Source: Craurococcus roseus (GTDB lineage Bacteria; Pseudomonadota; Alphaproteobacteria; Acetobacterales; Acetobacteraceae). From it: a DNA stretch of 64,000 nt. Made by a program: the position numbers and the translations under genes. Of this stretch, positions 1-10,462 are shown piece by piece (position 1 is the stretch's first letter; every line of letters starts with the position of its first letter). The stretch covers positions 1 through 64,000 of the forward strand of contig NZ_BAAAFZ010000006.1 of NCBI RefSeq assembly GCF_039523795.1. Reading direction: 5' to 3'. The notes beneath the pieces are model-generated. The model was not told the origin of the DNA and made no database searches. It was given only the letters and a program-made list of their open reading frames with translations.

Positions 1-453
1 GGCGGCCGGGCCGGCCGCCGGCGCGCCGCCGTGGCCCAGGCCGCCGTCGAGGTCGCGCACCATGGACGCGGCTTGGCCCAGGAGCTCGCCCAGCCTGAGG
101 TCCGCGACCTTGCGCTGTATCGCCGTTTGGTAGGTCGGGATGTTCGACGCCAGTTGCGACACCTGCCCGGCGACCACGAGGCCGATGCCGAACAGCGCCG
201 CGAAGCCCAGCGCCACGGCGACGAGCACCGACGGCGCGCGGCCCAGCCGCAACCGGTGCAGCGCCCGGACCAGGGGCGCCAGCACGAAGGCGAGCAGCAC
301 GGCCAGCACCAGCGGCACGAAGAGCTCGCGCCCGAGGTACAGCGCCGCTACGACCACCGCGCCCGCCAGCAGCGCGACGAGGCCGGACATCGGCACCCCC
401 GCCGGGGCGACAGGAGGGCGCCGCCGGTCCGCGGTCGTCGTGGATTCTTCCAT
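1..453 (-). CDS. AI-2E family transporter, N-terminal part (runs off window start)
   Basis: Reads leftward from an ATG at 453 with no stop before the window edge, so only the first 151 codons are present. After a short polar N-terminus rich in Thr and Arg there are two hydrophobic segments around residues 20-65 (motif LYLGRELFVPLVLAVLLAF), a basic loop (RALHRLRLGR), a third membrane segment, and then a soluble amphipathic stretch beginning QVSQLASNIPTYQ. This order is typical of the AI-2E/PerM/TxqA family of inner-membrane permeases, which have about eight helices and a cytosolic or periplasmic helical insert. The substrate is not predictable. It is divergent from the histidine kinase gene. 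Confidence 0.82.
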   Translation of the reverse strand, partial: MEESTTTADRRRPPVAPAGVPMSGLVALLAGAVVVAALYLGRELFVPLVLAVLLAFVLAPLVRALHRLRLGRAPSVLVAVALGFAALFGIGLVVAGQVSQLASNIPTYQTAIQRKVADLRLGELLGQAASMVRDLDGGLGHGGAPAAGPAA

Positions 454-521
454 GGATGGCCCCGAAACGGGCCGGCTCGACCCGGCGGCCCTGCGTAGCG
501 CAACGCCGCGGGGCCGCGATC

Positions 522-540
522 GGTTCGCCGCCGGCGAACC
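522..540. promoter_or_regulatory. Palindrome in divergent AI-2E/kinase intergenic region
   Basis: GGTTCGCC-GCC-GGCGAACC is a perfect 8-3-8 inverted repeat lying between the two divergent starts (453 and 594). Its size and place suit a dimeric regulator site. There is no T-run, so it is not an obvious terminator. The binding protein is unknown. Confidence 0.35.
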
Positions 541-593
541 ATCCCCCCGGAGCGGCGCTTAGTGCCTCTCACCAACCGCCGCCGGAACCGCAC

Positions 594-3596
<3,003 letters not shown>

Positions 3597-3606
3597 TGGT
3601 GAGACA

Positions 3607-4023
3607 ATGACCAAGGTATTGCTCGTCGAGGACCACGAAGAGCTGTGGGACTTCCTGTCCCGCAGGCTGAAGCGCCGCGGCTTCGAGGTGGTGCTGGCGC
3701 ACGACGGCCAGCAGGGCGTGGACATGGTGCGCGCCGAGCGGCCCGACGTGGTGCTGCTGGACATGAACCTGCCTGTGATGGACGGCTGGACCGCCGCCCG
3801 TACCCTGCGCGCCGACCCGGACACGGCGCGCGTCCCCATCATCGCGCTCACCGCGCACGCCATGGCCGGCGACAAGGCGAAGGCGCTGGAAGCGGGCTGC
3901 GACGACTACCACCCGAAGCCGGTGGACTTTTCCCGCCTGCTGTCGCAGATCGAGGAGGCGCTCCTGGGCGCCGAGGACAAGGCCGCCGAGGCCGAGGCCG
4001 AGGCCGAACCGCCGCCGGGTTGA
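3607..4023 (+). CDS. Single-domain response regulator, DivK-like
   Basis: 138 aa receiver domain with no output domain. Asp52 in VVLLDMNLP is the phosphoacceptor. The acidic pair near the N-terminus (VEDH), Thr82 (ALTAH) and Lys104 (HPKP) complete the active site. After about residue 120 there is only a disordered Ala/Glu repeat tail. It starts 11 bases after the hybrid kinase stop, so the two are almost certainly co-transcribed and form a phosphorelay. It resembles DivK/CheY-type receivers that act through protein contacts. Since the kinase already carries REC1, this protein may compete for or receive the same phosphoryl group. Confidence 0.92.
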   Translation: MTKVLLVEDHEELWDFLSRRLKRRGFEVVLAHDGQQGVDMVRAERPDVVLLDMNLPVMDGWTAARTLRADPDTARVPIIALTAHAMAGDKAKALEAGCDDYHPKPVDFSRLLSQIEEALLGAEDKAAEAEAEAEPPPG

Positions 4024-4045
4024 CGGGGACGGCCGGGCGCGGGCC

Positions 4046-5845
4046 TCACGCCGGCCGCAGCGGCCAGAACAGCGCGATCAGCGGCACGCCGACCAGCACG
4101 ACGATGACGGAGAGCGGCAGCCCGAGCCGCCAATAGTCGCCGAAGCGGTAGCCGCCCGGCCCCATGACCAGCGTGTTGCACTGGTGGCCGATGGGCGTGA
4201 GGAAGTCGCAGGCGGCGCCGATCGCCACCGCCATCAGGAAGGCGTCCGGGTTCAGTTCGAGCTGCTTCGCCAGGCTGCCGGCGATGGGCGCCAGCATCAG
4301 CACGGTGGCCGCGTTGTTCAGGAAGGGCGTGACTGCCATCGCCGCCACCATGATCAGCGCCACCGCGGCCGTGGGCGGCAGGGCCGCCACCGCGCCGGAC
4401 AGCCAGCCGGCGATCAGGTCCGTGCCGCCGGTGGTGCGGATGGCTTCGCTGACCGGGATGAGGGCGCCCAACAGGATCAGCACGGACCACTCGACCGTTC
4501 CGTAGGCCTCCCGCATCGTCATCGCGCGCAGCGCCAGCAGCGCCACCGCCGCCCCGAAGAACGCCACCGCGACCGGCACCAGGTGCAGCGCCAGCAGGAC
4601 CATCGCCGCCCCCAGCACCAGCACCGGCAGCAGGCTCCGCCGGTTGCGGCCGAGGGCGATGTCGCGCTGCGACAGCGGCAGCACCCGCAGTTCGGCCAAC
4701 GCCCCCGGCAAGGCGCCCGAGGAGCCCTTCAGCAGCGCCACGTCGCCGGCGCGCAGCCGCACCGCGTTCAGCCGCTGGCCCACGGGCTGGCCGCTGCGGC
4801 TCACCGCGAGCAGGCTGACGCCGAAGCGCCGGTGCAGGTCCATCTGCGCCGGGGTGCGGCCGATCAGGGGGCTGTCGGCGGTGACGACGCCCTCCACCAC
4901 GCTGTCCTCCCCCTCGTCGCCATCCTCGGCGTCGGCGCCGGCGGGCGGCTTCGCCTGCTCGCCGGCCAGGCGCAGCCCCGCCCTGGCCACCACGCGGTCC
5001 AGGTCCTCGGCCTCCCCTTGCAGCAGGAGTACGTCGTCCGGCCGCAGCACCCAGTCGGGCCAGGGGGTGTAGCGGCGGAAACGCTCGCGGATGACGGTGG
5101 CGACCGTGACGCCGCCCTCGCCCAGAGCTTCCAATTCGGCGACGGTGCGCCCGGTCAGGGGGCTGTCCGGCAGCAGCACCGCTTCCGTCGTGTAGCCCTC
5201 GATGTTCAGCGCGGCGTCCATCGAAGCGGCGCCCCGGCGGCCCTGCGGCAGCAGCCGCCATCCGAGCGACAGGAACACCCACCCCGCCAAGGCGATGCCG
5301 AGGCCGACCGGGGCGAAGTCGAACATCCCGAAGGGCTGCCCCGTGATGTCCTCCCGCAGCCGGGACACGATGATGTTGGGCGAGGTGCCGATCAGGGTGA
5401 CGAGGCCGCCGATCAGCGATGCGAAGGCCATCGGCATCAGCAGGCTCGACGGCGAGGTGCCGGTGCGGCGGCCGAGCTGGAAGGCCACGGGCATGAAGAT
5501 GGCCAGGGCGCCGATGTTCTTGGTGAAGGCCGACAGCACCAGCACCATCCCGGACAGCGCCGACACCTGCGCGCCGGTCCCGCGCAGGCGGCGCAGCAGC
5601 GGGCGCATCGCCGTTTCCACCGCGCCGGAGCGGGCGACGGCGGAGCTGACCAGCAGCGCGGTGGCGACGATGACCACCACGTCGTCCGCGAAGCCGTCGA
5701 ACGCCTTGTCCGCCGGCACGATGCCGACCACCACGCCGGCCAGCAGCGAGAGCAGCGCCACCAGGTCGTAGGGCAGCCGTCCCCAGACGAAGAGGCCGAT
5801 CGTGGTTCCGACGAGCCCGAAGGCGAGCGCTTGGTCGATGGTCAT
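4046..5845 (-). CDS. SLC13/DASS family permease with RCK_C domains
   Basis: 599 aa from the ATG at 5845. An upstream ATG at 5902 would add a basic leader with no membrane helix, so the shorter form is preferred. Hydrophobic helices fill residues 1-180. Two TrkA-C (RCK_C) domains follow, each opening with the pattern DSPLTGRT or DSPLIGRT, separated by an acidic Ala/Asp/Glu linker. A second membrane half then carries the family signature TPFLNNAATV and NALGHQ-like loops. Such proteins are sodium- or proton-coupled anion symporters for dicarboxylates or sulfate. The RCK_C domains usually bind small ligands and gate transport. Convergent with the receiver gene, 22 bases apart. Confidence 0.88.
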   Translation of the reverse strand: MTIDQALAFGLVGTTIGLFVWGRLPYDLVALLSLLAGVVVGIVPADKAFDGFADDVVVIVATALLVSSAVARSGAVETAMRPLLRRLRGTGAQVSALSGMVLVLSAFTKNIGALAIFMPVAFQLGRRTGTSPSSLLMPMAFASLIGGLVTLIGTSPNIIVSRLREDITGQPFGMFDFAPVGLGIALAGWVFLSLGWRLLPQGRRGAASMDAALNIEGYTTEAVLLPDSPLTGRTVAELEALGEGGVTVATVIRERFRRYTPWPDWVLRPDDVLLLQGEAEDLDRVVARAGLRLAGEQAKPPAGADAEDGDEGEDSVVEGVVTADSPLIGRTPAQMDLHRRFGVSLLAVSRSGQPVGQRLNAVRLRAGDVALLKGSSGALPGALAELRVLPLSQRDIALGRNRRSLLPVLVLGAAMVLLALHLVPVAVAFFGAAVALLALRAMTMREAYGTVEWSVLILLGALIPVSEAIRTTGGTDLIAGWLSGAVAALPPTAAVALIMVAAMAVTPFLNNAATVLMLAPIAGSLAKQLELNPDAFLMAVAIGAACDFLTPIGHQCNTLVMGPGGYRFGDYWRLGLPLSVIVVLVGVPLIALFWPLRPA

Positions 5846-5976
5846 CCGGCTTCCGATCCGGCCGCGGCGGGGCGTGCGCGTGGCGGCGCCCCAACCCTCC
5901 ACCGCCCGTCCGGTTCCGCCGGGGAGCCGCCGGCGCCGCGACGCGTTGCCGGCGGGGACTGCCGAGGGGCGACGGG

Positions 5977-6573
5977 ATGGTGGAGCTGTTGAAGCGGCTG
6001 ATAGGCGCCGCGCGGAACCGCGACGGGCAGGCCGAGGCGCTGGAGCCGGAGCCGGGGGCGATGGCGGCCGCCGGGGGAGCGGCGGGCCCCGCCCAGCGCT
6101 CCCGTTTGGCGACGCGGCCGGAGGCGATCCTCCAGGAGGGCCTGGCGGCCAAGGTGCTGCACGGCTGGCTCGGGAACCGGCAGCAAACCCTGTACCCGCT
6201 GGTGTTGAACCTGCGCAACCTCGGCGAGCGCGAGCGCGCCTTGCTGGCCGAGATCATGGCGGCGACGCTGGCCGCTGGCCGCACGCCGCCGTCGGAAGAC
6301 CGTGGTGGGGCGGCCCGGCGAACCTTGGCCCGGCTGGGCGCCGGCGAAGGCGAGGTCCGGCGCCTGGACGCCGCGTTGGAACGCCCGCGCCCCGTGCGCG
6401 ACCTCCTCGCGGACATCCAGGACGCGGGAATCGGGCCGCACGCCTACGCCGCATCCCTGCTCGCGGCCGACTCGCGGGAGCCGGCGTCGCGCGCTTGGCT
6501 GGGCTACTTGGCGGCGCGCTTCGCCCTGCCGCCGGAGGTCGTGGTCAGCCTCGACCGGCGCTACCGGCAGTAG
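5977..6573 (+). CDS. DUF533 (YebE-like) protein
   Basis: 198 aa, ATG at 5977 preceded by GAGGGG at good spacing. Residues 1-45 are low complexity. The rest is helical, and the C-terminal part (AWLGYLAARFALPPEVV, then a Leu-Asp-Arg end) matches the pattern of DUF533/YebE proteins, tellurite-resistance-like helical domain proteins often attached to the inner membrane. No clear membrane helix is visible in this copy. Function is not established. Its 3' end overlaps the convergent CBS-domain gene by 29 bases. Confidence 0.65.
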   Translation: MVELLKRLIGAARNRDGQAEALEPEPGAMAAAGGAAGPAQRSRLATRPEAILQEGLAAKVLHGWLGNRQQTLYPLVLNLRNLGERERALLAEIMAATLAAGRTPPSEDRGGAARRTLARLGAGEGEVRRLDAALERPRPVRDLLADIQDAGIGPHAYAASLLAADSREPASRAWLGYLAARFALPPEVVVSLDRRYRQ

Positions 6574-7009
6574 CCGGCCCGGCCGCCGCCCGGTCTTCCG
6601 TCGCGTCCCGCAGCGCGGCCTGGAGGGCGCCGCTGTCCAGCAGCAGGCGGCGGGACAGGTCCGCCAGGGTGATCCACCCGACCACCCGCCCGGAGGCGTC
6701 CCGTGCGGGCATACGGCGGATGTGGTGCGCCGCCATCAGGTCCATCGCGTCGCGCAGGTCGTCCTCCGGCCGGCACGAAAGCACGGGTGCGGTGAGCACG
6801 TCCCGCACCCGCACCGACGCGCAGTCACCGCCCCGGGCGACCACGCGGTACAGGATGTCCCGGTCGGTCAGCACGCCTTCCAGGCGCTCCGGCCCGCCGA
6901 CCGGCAGGGCGCCCACGTCCAGCTCCCCCATCAGCACCGCGGCTTCCTGCACCGGCGCGTCGGCCTCGATGAACTCGACATGCCGGCTCATCACGTCCGC
7001 GACCCTCAT
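6545..7009 (-). CDS. CBS-pair domain protein
   Basis: 154 aa from the ATG at 7009, beginning MRVADVMSRHVEFIEAD. Two consecutive CBS motifs are clear: a first with GVLTDRDILYRVVA and a second with HHIRRMPARDASGRVVGWIT. There is no partner enzymatic domain, so this is a stand-alone Bateman module that probably binds an adenine nucleotide. It faces the universal stress protein gene across an intergenic region with a perfect FNR-type box, which suggests induction under oxygen limitation. Stand-alone CBS proteins are frequent members of FixK/Anr regulons in Proteobacteria. Confidence 0.88.
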   Translation of the reverse strand: MRVADVMSRHVEFIEADAPVQEAAVLMGELDVGALPVGGPERLEGVLTDRDILYRVVARGGDCASVRVRDVLTAPVLSCRPEDDLRDAMDLMAAHHIRRMPARDASGRVVGWITLADLSRRLLLDSGALQAALRDATEDRAAAGPATAGSAGRG

Positions 7010-7113
7010 CGTCCATCCTTCCCCAACCGGGCGGCTCGCCCCGGGCCGCGCGGCGGGAACGCGCGCGGGGCCCGCGGGATCGCGCCGCGGCCTCCCCGAA
7101 ACGCCGCCCTGCA

Positions 7114-7127
7114 TTGACGCCGATCAA
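7114..7127. promoter_or_regulatory. FNR/Anr-type box
   Basis: TTGACGCCGATCAA, with flanking bases that extend the symmetry to GCATTGA-N6-TCAATGC (7111-7130). It fits the FNR consensus TTGAT-N4-ATCAA with one base difference. It lies 94 bases upstream of the universal stress protein start and 105 bases upstream of the divergent CBS gene, so it could serve either promoter. Confidence 0.75.
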
Positions 7128-7213
7128 TGCGGCCCGGCCCTGTGGTCGGCACCATGGCCGCCGGTGGAAAGGCCGCCCCAAACCGCGGCCGGAGGGCGGG
7201 CGGGAGGGAAGAG

Positions 7214-8059
7214 ATGCCGCTCAAAGACATACTGGTCCACCTCGACGGGACCGAACGGGCCGGCGTCCGCCTCGGGCTGGCCGCCGACCTCGCCCGGCGC
7301 CACGAAGCCCACCTCACGGCGCTCCACGTGGTCGACGTCGAGTTGCCGGCCATGTTCGCGGGCGAAGCGGGCGGCACCGCCGCTTTCGTCGACCTGATGG
7401 AAGACATGCGGCGCGACGCGACGGCGGAGGCGTCCAAGGTCGAGGCGATGTTCCGCGACAGGATGCGCCTCGACGGGATCGCGGGCGAGTGGCGCTCGGT
7501 GGAGGGCGTCACCCGGCAGCAGGTGGCGCTGCACGCGCGCCACGCCGACCTCGTGGTGGTGGGGCAGGAGGGCGCTGGCCCCGGCGAACCCACCGTTCCC
7601 GAGGTCGTCGAGCACGCGCTCTTCGCCTCCGGCCGGCCGGTCTTGGTGGTGCCCTGGGCGGGGCGTTTCGAGACGGTGGGCCGCAGGGTGCTCGTGGGGT
7701 GGAACGCGAGCCGGGAGGCGGCGCGCGCGGTGAACGACGCGCTGCCGCTGCTCGCGCAGGCGGAGGCCGTCACCGTGCTCGCGGTCAACCCGCGCCGCGG
7801 CACCGGCGCGCACGGCGAGGAGCCGGGGGCCGACATCGCCCTCCACCTCGCGCGCCACGGGGTGGAGGTGGAGGTGCAGCGGACGGCCGGGTCGGGGATC
7901 GGCGACGGCGACATGATCCTGAACGCCGCCGCCGACCTGTCGGCGGACCTGCTGGTGGTCGGCGCCTACGGCCATTCGCGCCTCCGGGAAGTGGTCCTCG
8001 GCGGCGTGACCCGGACCCTGCTGCGCCGGATGACGGTTCCCGTGCTCATGTCGCACTGA
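7214..8059 (+). CDS. Universal stress protein, tandem UspA domains
   Basis: 281 aa from the ATG at 7214, which has a strong GGAGGG ribosome site. The longer open frame to 7127 would overlap the FNR box and is rejected. Two UspA folds are visible: residues 1-150 starting PLKDILVHLDG, and 155-281 starting RRVLVGWNASREA. The second keeps the ATP-binding pattern GAYGHSRLREVVLGGVT (G-2x-G-9x-G-T) and the terminal strand TVPVLMSH. The first copy lacks this glycine pattern. Tandem Usp proteins under FNR/Anr control support survival in oxygen-limited cells. Convergent with the alcohol dehydrogenase gene through a hairpin. Confidence 0.92.
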   Translation: MPLKDILVHLDGTERAGVRLGLAADLARRHEAHLTALHVVDVELPAMFAGEAGGTAAFVDLMEDMRRDATAEASKVEAMFRDRMRLDGIAGEWRSVEGVTRQQVALHARHADLVVVGQEGAGPGEPTVPEVVEHALFASGRPVLVVPWAGRFETVGRRVLVGWNASREAARAVNDALPLLAQAEAVTVLAVNPRRGTGAHGEEPGADIALHLARHGVEVEVQRTAGSGIGDGDMILNAAADLSADLLVVGAYGHSRLREVVLGGVTRTLLRRMTVPVLMSH

Positions 8060-8097
8060 GCCGCCCGTTCTCCCGGGCCGGCCGCGGCGCGGCTCAG
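8056..8097. terminator. Shared hairpin between convergent usp and adh
   Basis: CTGAGCCGC (8056-8064) pairs with GCGGCTCAG (8089-8097), a 9 bp stem over a GC-rich 24-base loop that can fold further. It spans both stop codons of convergent genes. There is no U-tract, so termination may be bidirectional and inefficient. Confidence 0.45.
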
Positions 8098-9080
8098 GGC
8101 ACGAGCACGAGCGCGCCTTCCACGGCGCCGGCGCGCAGCCGGCCCAGCGCGTCGTTCGCCCGGTCGAGCGGCACCGTTTCGACCGTCGTGCGCACCGGCA
8201 CCTTCGGGGCCAGCGCGAGGAAGGCCTCGCCGTCGCGGCGGGTGAGGTTGGCGACGGAGCGCACCGTCCGCTCGTGCCACAGGATGGCGTAGGGGAAGGC
8301 GGGGATGTCGCTCATGTGGATGCCGGCGCAGACCACCGTGCCGCCGCGGTCCACGGCGCGCAGCGCGGCCGGCACCAGCGCGCCGACCGGGGCGAAGAGG
8401 ATGGCCGCGTCCAGCGGCTCCGGCGCCGGGCGGTCCGAAGGGCCGGCCCAAACCGCGCCGAGGCCGCGCGCGAACGCCTGCGCCGCGACGTCGCCGGGGC
8501 GCGTGAAGGCGTAGACCTCCCGCCCCTCGTGCCGCGCCACCTGCGCCGCGATGTGCGCCGCGGCCCCGAAGCCGTAGAACCCGATCCGGCGCGCGTCCGC
8601 GCCGGCCATCCGCAGCGCGCGGTGGCCGATCAGGCCGGCGCAGAGCAGCGGCGCCGCTTCCGCGTCCGCGTAAGCGCCCGGCAGGGCGAAGCAGAAGCGC
8701 GCGTCGGCGACGGCCAGCTCGGCGTAGCCGCCGTCGATCTGGTAGCCGGTGAAGCGTGCGGATTCGCACAGGTTCTCGCGGCCGGCGCGGCAGAAGCGGC
8801 ACCCGCCGCAGGAGGAGCCGAGCCAGGGGACGCCGACGCGGTCGCCGGGGCGGAACCGCTCCGCGCCGGCGCCGGCCTCGAGCACCCGCCCGACGATCTC
8901 GTGGCCCGGCACGACCTGCGGCTTGGGGTCGGGGAGTTCGCCGTCCACCACGTGGAGGTCCGTGCGGCAAACGGCGCAGGCGCAGACGCGCAGCAGCAAT
9001 TGGCCGGGCCCGGGGCGGGGATCGGGCAAGGCCGCGGCGCGCAGGGGCGTACCCGGCCGGTCGAGCACCATCGCGCGCAT
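8094..9080 (-). CDS. Zinc-dependent alcohol dehydrogenase, CAD2-like
   Basis: 328 aa from the ATG at 9080, which has AGGAGG nine bases upstream. GroES-like N-terminal half with catalytic zinc ligands Cys38 (CRTDLH) and His60-Glu61 (PGHE), and the four-cysteine structural zinc lobe CGGCRFCRAGRENLC. The Rossmann half shows GFGAAAHIAAQVA and the odd VYAFTRPGD strand seen in the cinnamyl-alcohol-dehydrogenase-2-like branch of medium-chain dehydrogenases. It probably interconverts an aldehyde and a primary alcohol with NAD(P)H. The FNR-like box upstream (9140-9153) fits fermentative reoxidation of cofactor or aldehyde detoxification at low oxygen. Confidence 0.88.
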   Translation of the reverse strand: MRAMVLDRPGTPLRAAALPDPRPGPGQLLLRVCACAVCRTDLHVVDGELPDPKPQVVPGHEIVGRVLEAGAGAERFRPGDRVGVPWLGSSCGGCRFCRAGRENLCESARFTGYQIDGGYAELAVADARFCFALPGAYADAEAAPLLCAGLIGHRALRMAGADARRIGFYGFGAAAHIAAQVARHEGREVYAFTRPGDVAAQAFARGLGAVWAGPSDRPAPEPLDAAILFAPVGALVPAALRAVDRGGTVVCAGIHMSDIPAFPYAILWHERTVRSVANLTRRDGEAFLALAPKVPVRTTVETVPLDRANDALGRLRAGAVEGALVLVP

Positions 9081-9139
9081 GGTCCGCCTCCTCGGGACGG
9101 CGTGGCCGCGCATGTTCGGCGCGCGGAGCGCTGGCCGCC

Positions 9140-9153
9140 GTGATCTGCGTCAA
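9140..9153. promoter_or_regulatory. FNR-like box upstream of adh
   Basis: GTGATCTGCGTCAA differs from TTGAT-N4-ATCAA at one base in each half. Its centre is 66 bases before the dehydrogenase ATG, so a class II promoter (centre at -41.5) would start transcription about 25 bases upstream of the gene. Confidence 0.55.
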
Positions 9154-9196
9154 ACCGGCCGCTCCCGGCCTTCGTTCCTCGAAGCCCCCGCGGGGC

Positions 9197-9901
9197 TCAG
9201 CGGACCCGGACGCGTTTCGGGAACGTGTCGGCCTCGAGCAGCGCCGCCCGGTCGGCCACGTCGGCCCGGCGGGCGGACAGCCTTATTGCGCCGCGCGCTT
9301 CCAGCGCGGCCAACGCGCGGGAGAGGGTTTCCGGCGTCATGCCCAGCCGGGCCGCGATGGCGGTGCGCGGCTCCGCCAAGCCCACGGGGCCCGCCCCCGC
9401 CTCCTCGGGCACCCGACGCGCCAGGAAGCGGGCCACGCGGCGCTCCGCCGGCCGGAGCTTCAGGTCCACCACCTGGTCCACCATCAGCCGCCAGTGCCGC
9501 GACAGCAGCTCCACCGTGGCGCGGGAGAGCGCCAAGTCCGTGCCGATGGCTTCGCGGAACGCGTCGGCCGGAATCATCAGGACGCGGGAGTCCACCAGCA
9601 GCACGCCCGACGCCGAGCAGGGCATCCGCAGCACCGCCGCCGGCGCGAGGAACAGTTCGCCTGGGCCGAAGATCTCGACGATCGTGGCGTGCCCGGCCTC
9701 GTCCTCCGCCCGCAGGCCGACGCTGCCTTCCAGCAGCAGGTGCAGGAAATCGGCGCGTTCGTGCTGCTCGAACACCACCGTGCCGCGCGGCAATCGCTGC
9801 GCGAAGCTGGAGCGGAGCAGCCCCTCCATCGCGGCCTCTCCGGCGGCGGCGAAGAAGGGGCTGCGGCGGATCAGGTCGATGTTGAGGGGAGAGTTCGGCA
9901 T
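9197..9901 (-). CDS. Crp/Fnr family regulator, Dnr/FixK-like (no Fe-S cysteines)
   Basis: 234 aa from the ATG at 9901. Cyclic-nucleotide-binding-like beta roll at residues 15-130, dimer helix at 125-160 and a winged helix at the C-terminus. The recognition helix TPETLSRALAALEARG keeps the E-x-x-S-R residues that read TTGA half sites in FNR proteins. There is no N-terminal cysteine cluster, so it is not an oxygen-sensing FNR itself. Dnr, NnrR and FixK have this architecture. Its divergent neighbour NnrS points to a nitric-oxide-responsive Dnr/NnrR role, but this is inferred from context. It probably sits under FNR control through the box at 9957. Confidence 0.85.
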   Translation of the reverse strand: MPNSPLNIDLIRRSPFFAAAGEAAMEGLLRSSFAQRLPRGTVVFEQHERADFLHLLLEGSVGLRAEDEAGHATIVEIFGPGELFLAPAAVLRMPCSASGVLLVDSRVLMIPADAFREAIGTDLALSRATVELLSRHWRLMVDQVVDLKLRPAERRVARFLARRVPEEAGAGPVGLAEPRTAIAARLGMTPETLSRALAALEARGAIRLSARRADVADRAALLEADTFPKRVRVR

Positions 9902-9956
9902 GGGGCTGTCCAGCCTCGGGTGCGGGCCGACGATAAGCCGGAGCGGCCCGTCCTCC

Positions 9957-9970
9957 TTGACCTGGATCAA
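9957..9970. promoter_or_regulatory. FNR-type box upstream of Dnr-like regulator
   Basis: TTGACCTGGATCAA matches the consensus except for one C. Its centre is 62 bases upstream of the regulator start at 9901, which suits a class II FNR-activated promoter reading leftward. Confidence 0.75.
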
Positions 9971-10048
9971 GCCCGCGCCCGCTCCGCGTCAGGCCGCGCC
10001 GACGGGCCCGCCCTTCGAAGCGCGCCGCTCGCCGGAATCGCGGCCGGC

Positions 10049-10062
10049 TTGACCTGAGTCAA
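10049..10062. promoter_or_regulatory. FNR-type box upstream of the nnrS operon
   Basis: TTGACCTGAGTCAA, centre 10055.5. With class II geometry transcription would start near 10097, shortly before the small open frame at 10121 that precedes nnrS. Confidence 0.72.
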
Positions 10063-10120
10063 TCGGACGCGGCGCGCCCGGCGCCAGTTTGCCACGCATC
10101 GAAAAGCCCGGAGCGGCACC

Positions 10121-10462
10121 ATGAGCGCGACAGCGGTCGTAGCGGCGGGCGTGGGCGGCGGGGACCGGTGCCGCGCCCTGTGGTTCGGCGCGAGGGCCTC
10201 CACGGTCCGCTCCGCCGTTCGAAGGACGACCTTCCCGATCATCGGCGCACGGATGAAGAAGGGTTCCGGCCCCAACGGGACGCGGTCCGGCCTGCCGGTC
10301 GGCGCGCCCGCGATCTCCCTGCGCGACTGGTGCTTCCGCTCCGGCTGGGGCGCGCGGCAAGCGGCCAACGGCCCGCGCGAACCGTCCCGGCAGGCGGCCT
10401 CGTGGGGACCGCCACGCCCGGCCCTCGGCGCGGGAGCCGACGGGACCGAGGTGCCCGCATGA
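10121..10462 (+). CDS. Hypothetical protein translationally coupled to nnrS
   Basis: 113 aa open frame beginning MSATAVVAAGVGGGDRC and containing SLRDWCFRSGWG. I do not recognise a family. Its stop overlaps the nnrS start as ATGA (10459-10462). It starts where an mRNA from the FNR box at 10049 would begin. About 89% of its codons end in G or C, as in the neighbouring genes. These points support a real gene. Two cysteines, many Arg and Gly, and no clear membrane helix are seen. It might instead be a leader whose translation opens the nnrS start. Confidence 0.45.
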   Translation: MSATAVVAAGVGGGDRCRALWFGARASTVRSAVRRTTFPIIGARMKKGSGPNGTRSGLPVGAPAISLRDWCFRSGWGARQAANGPREPSRQAASWGPPRPALGAGADGTEVPA

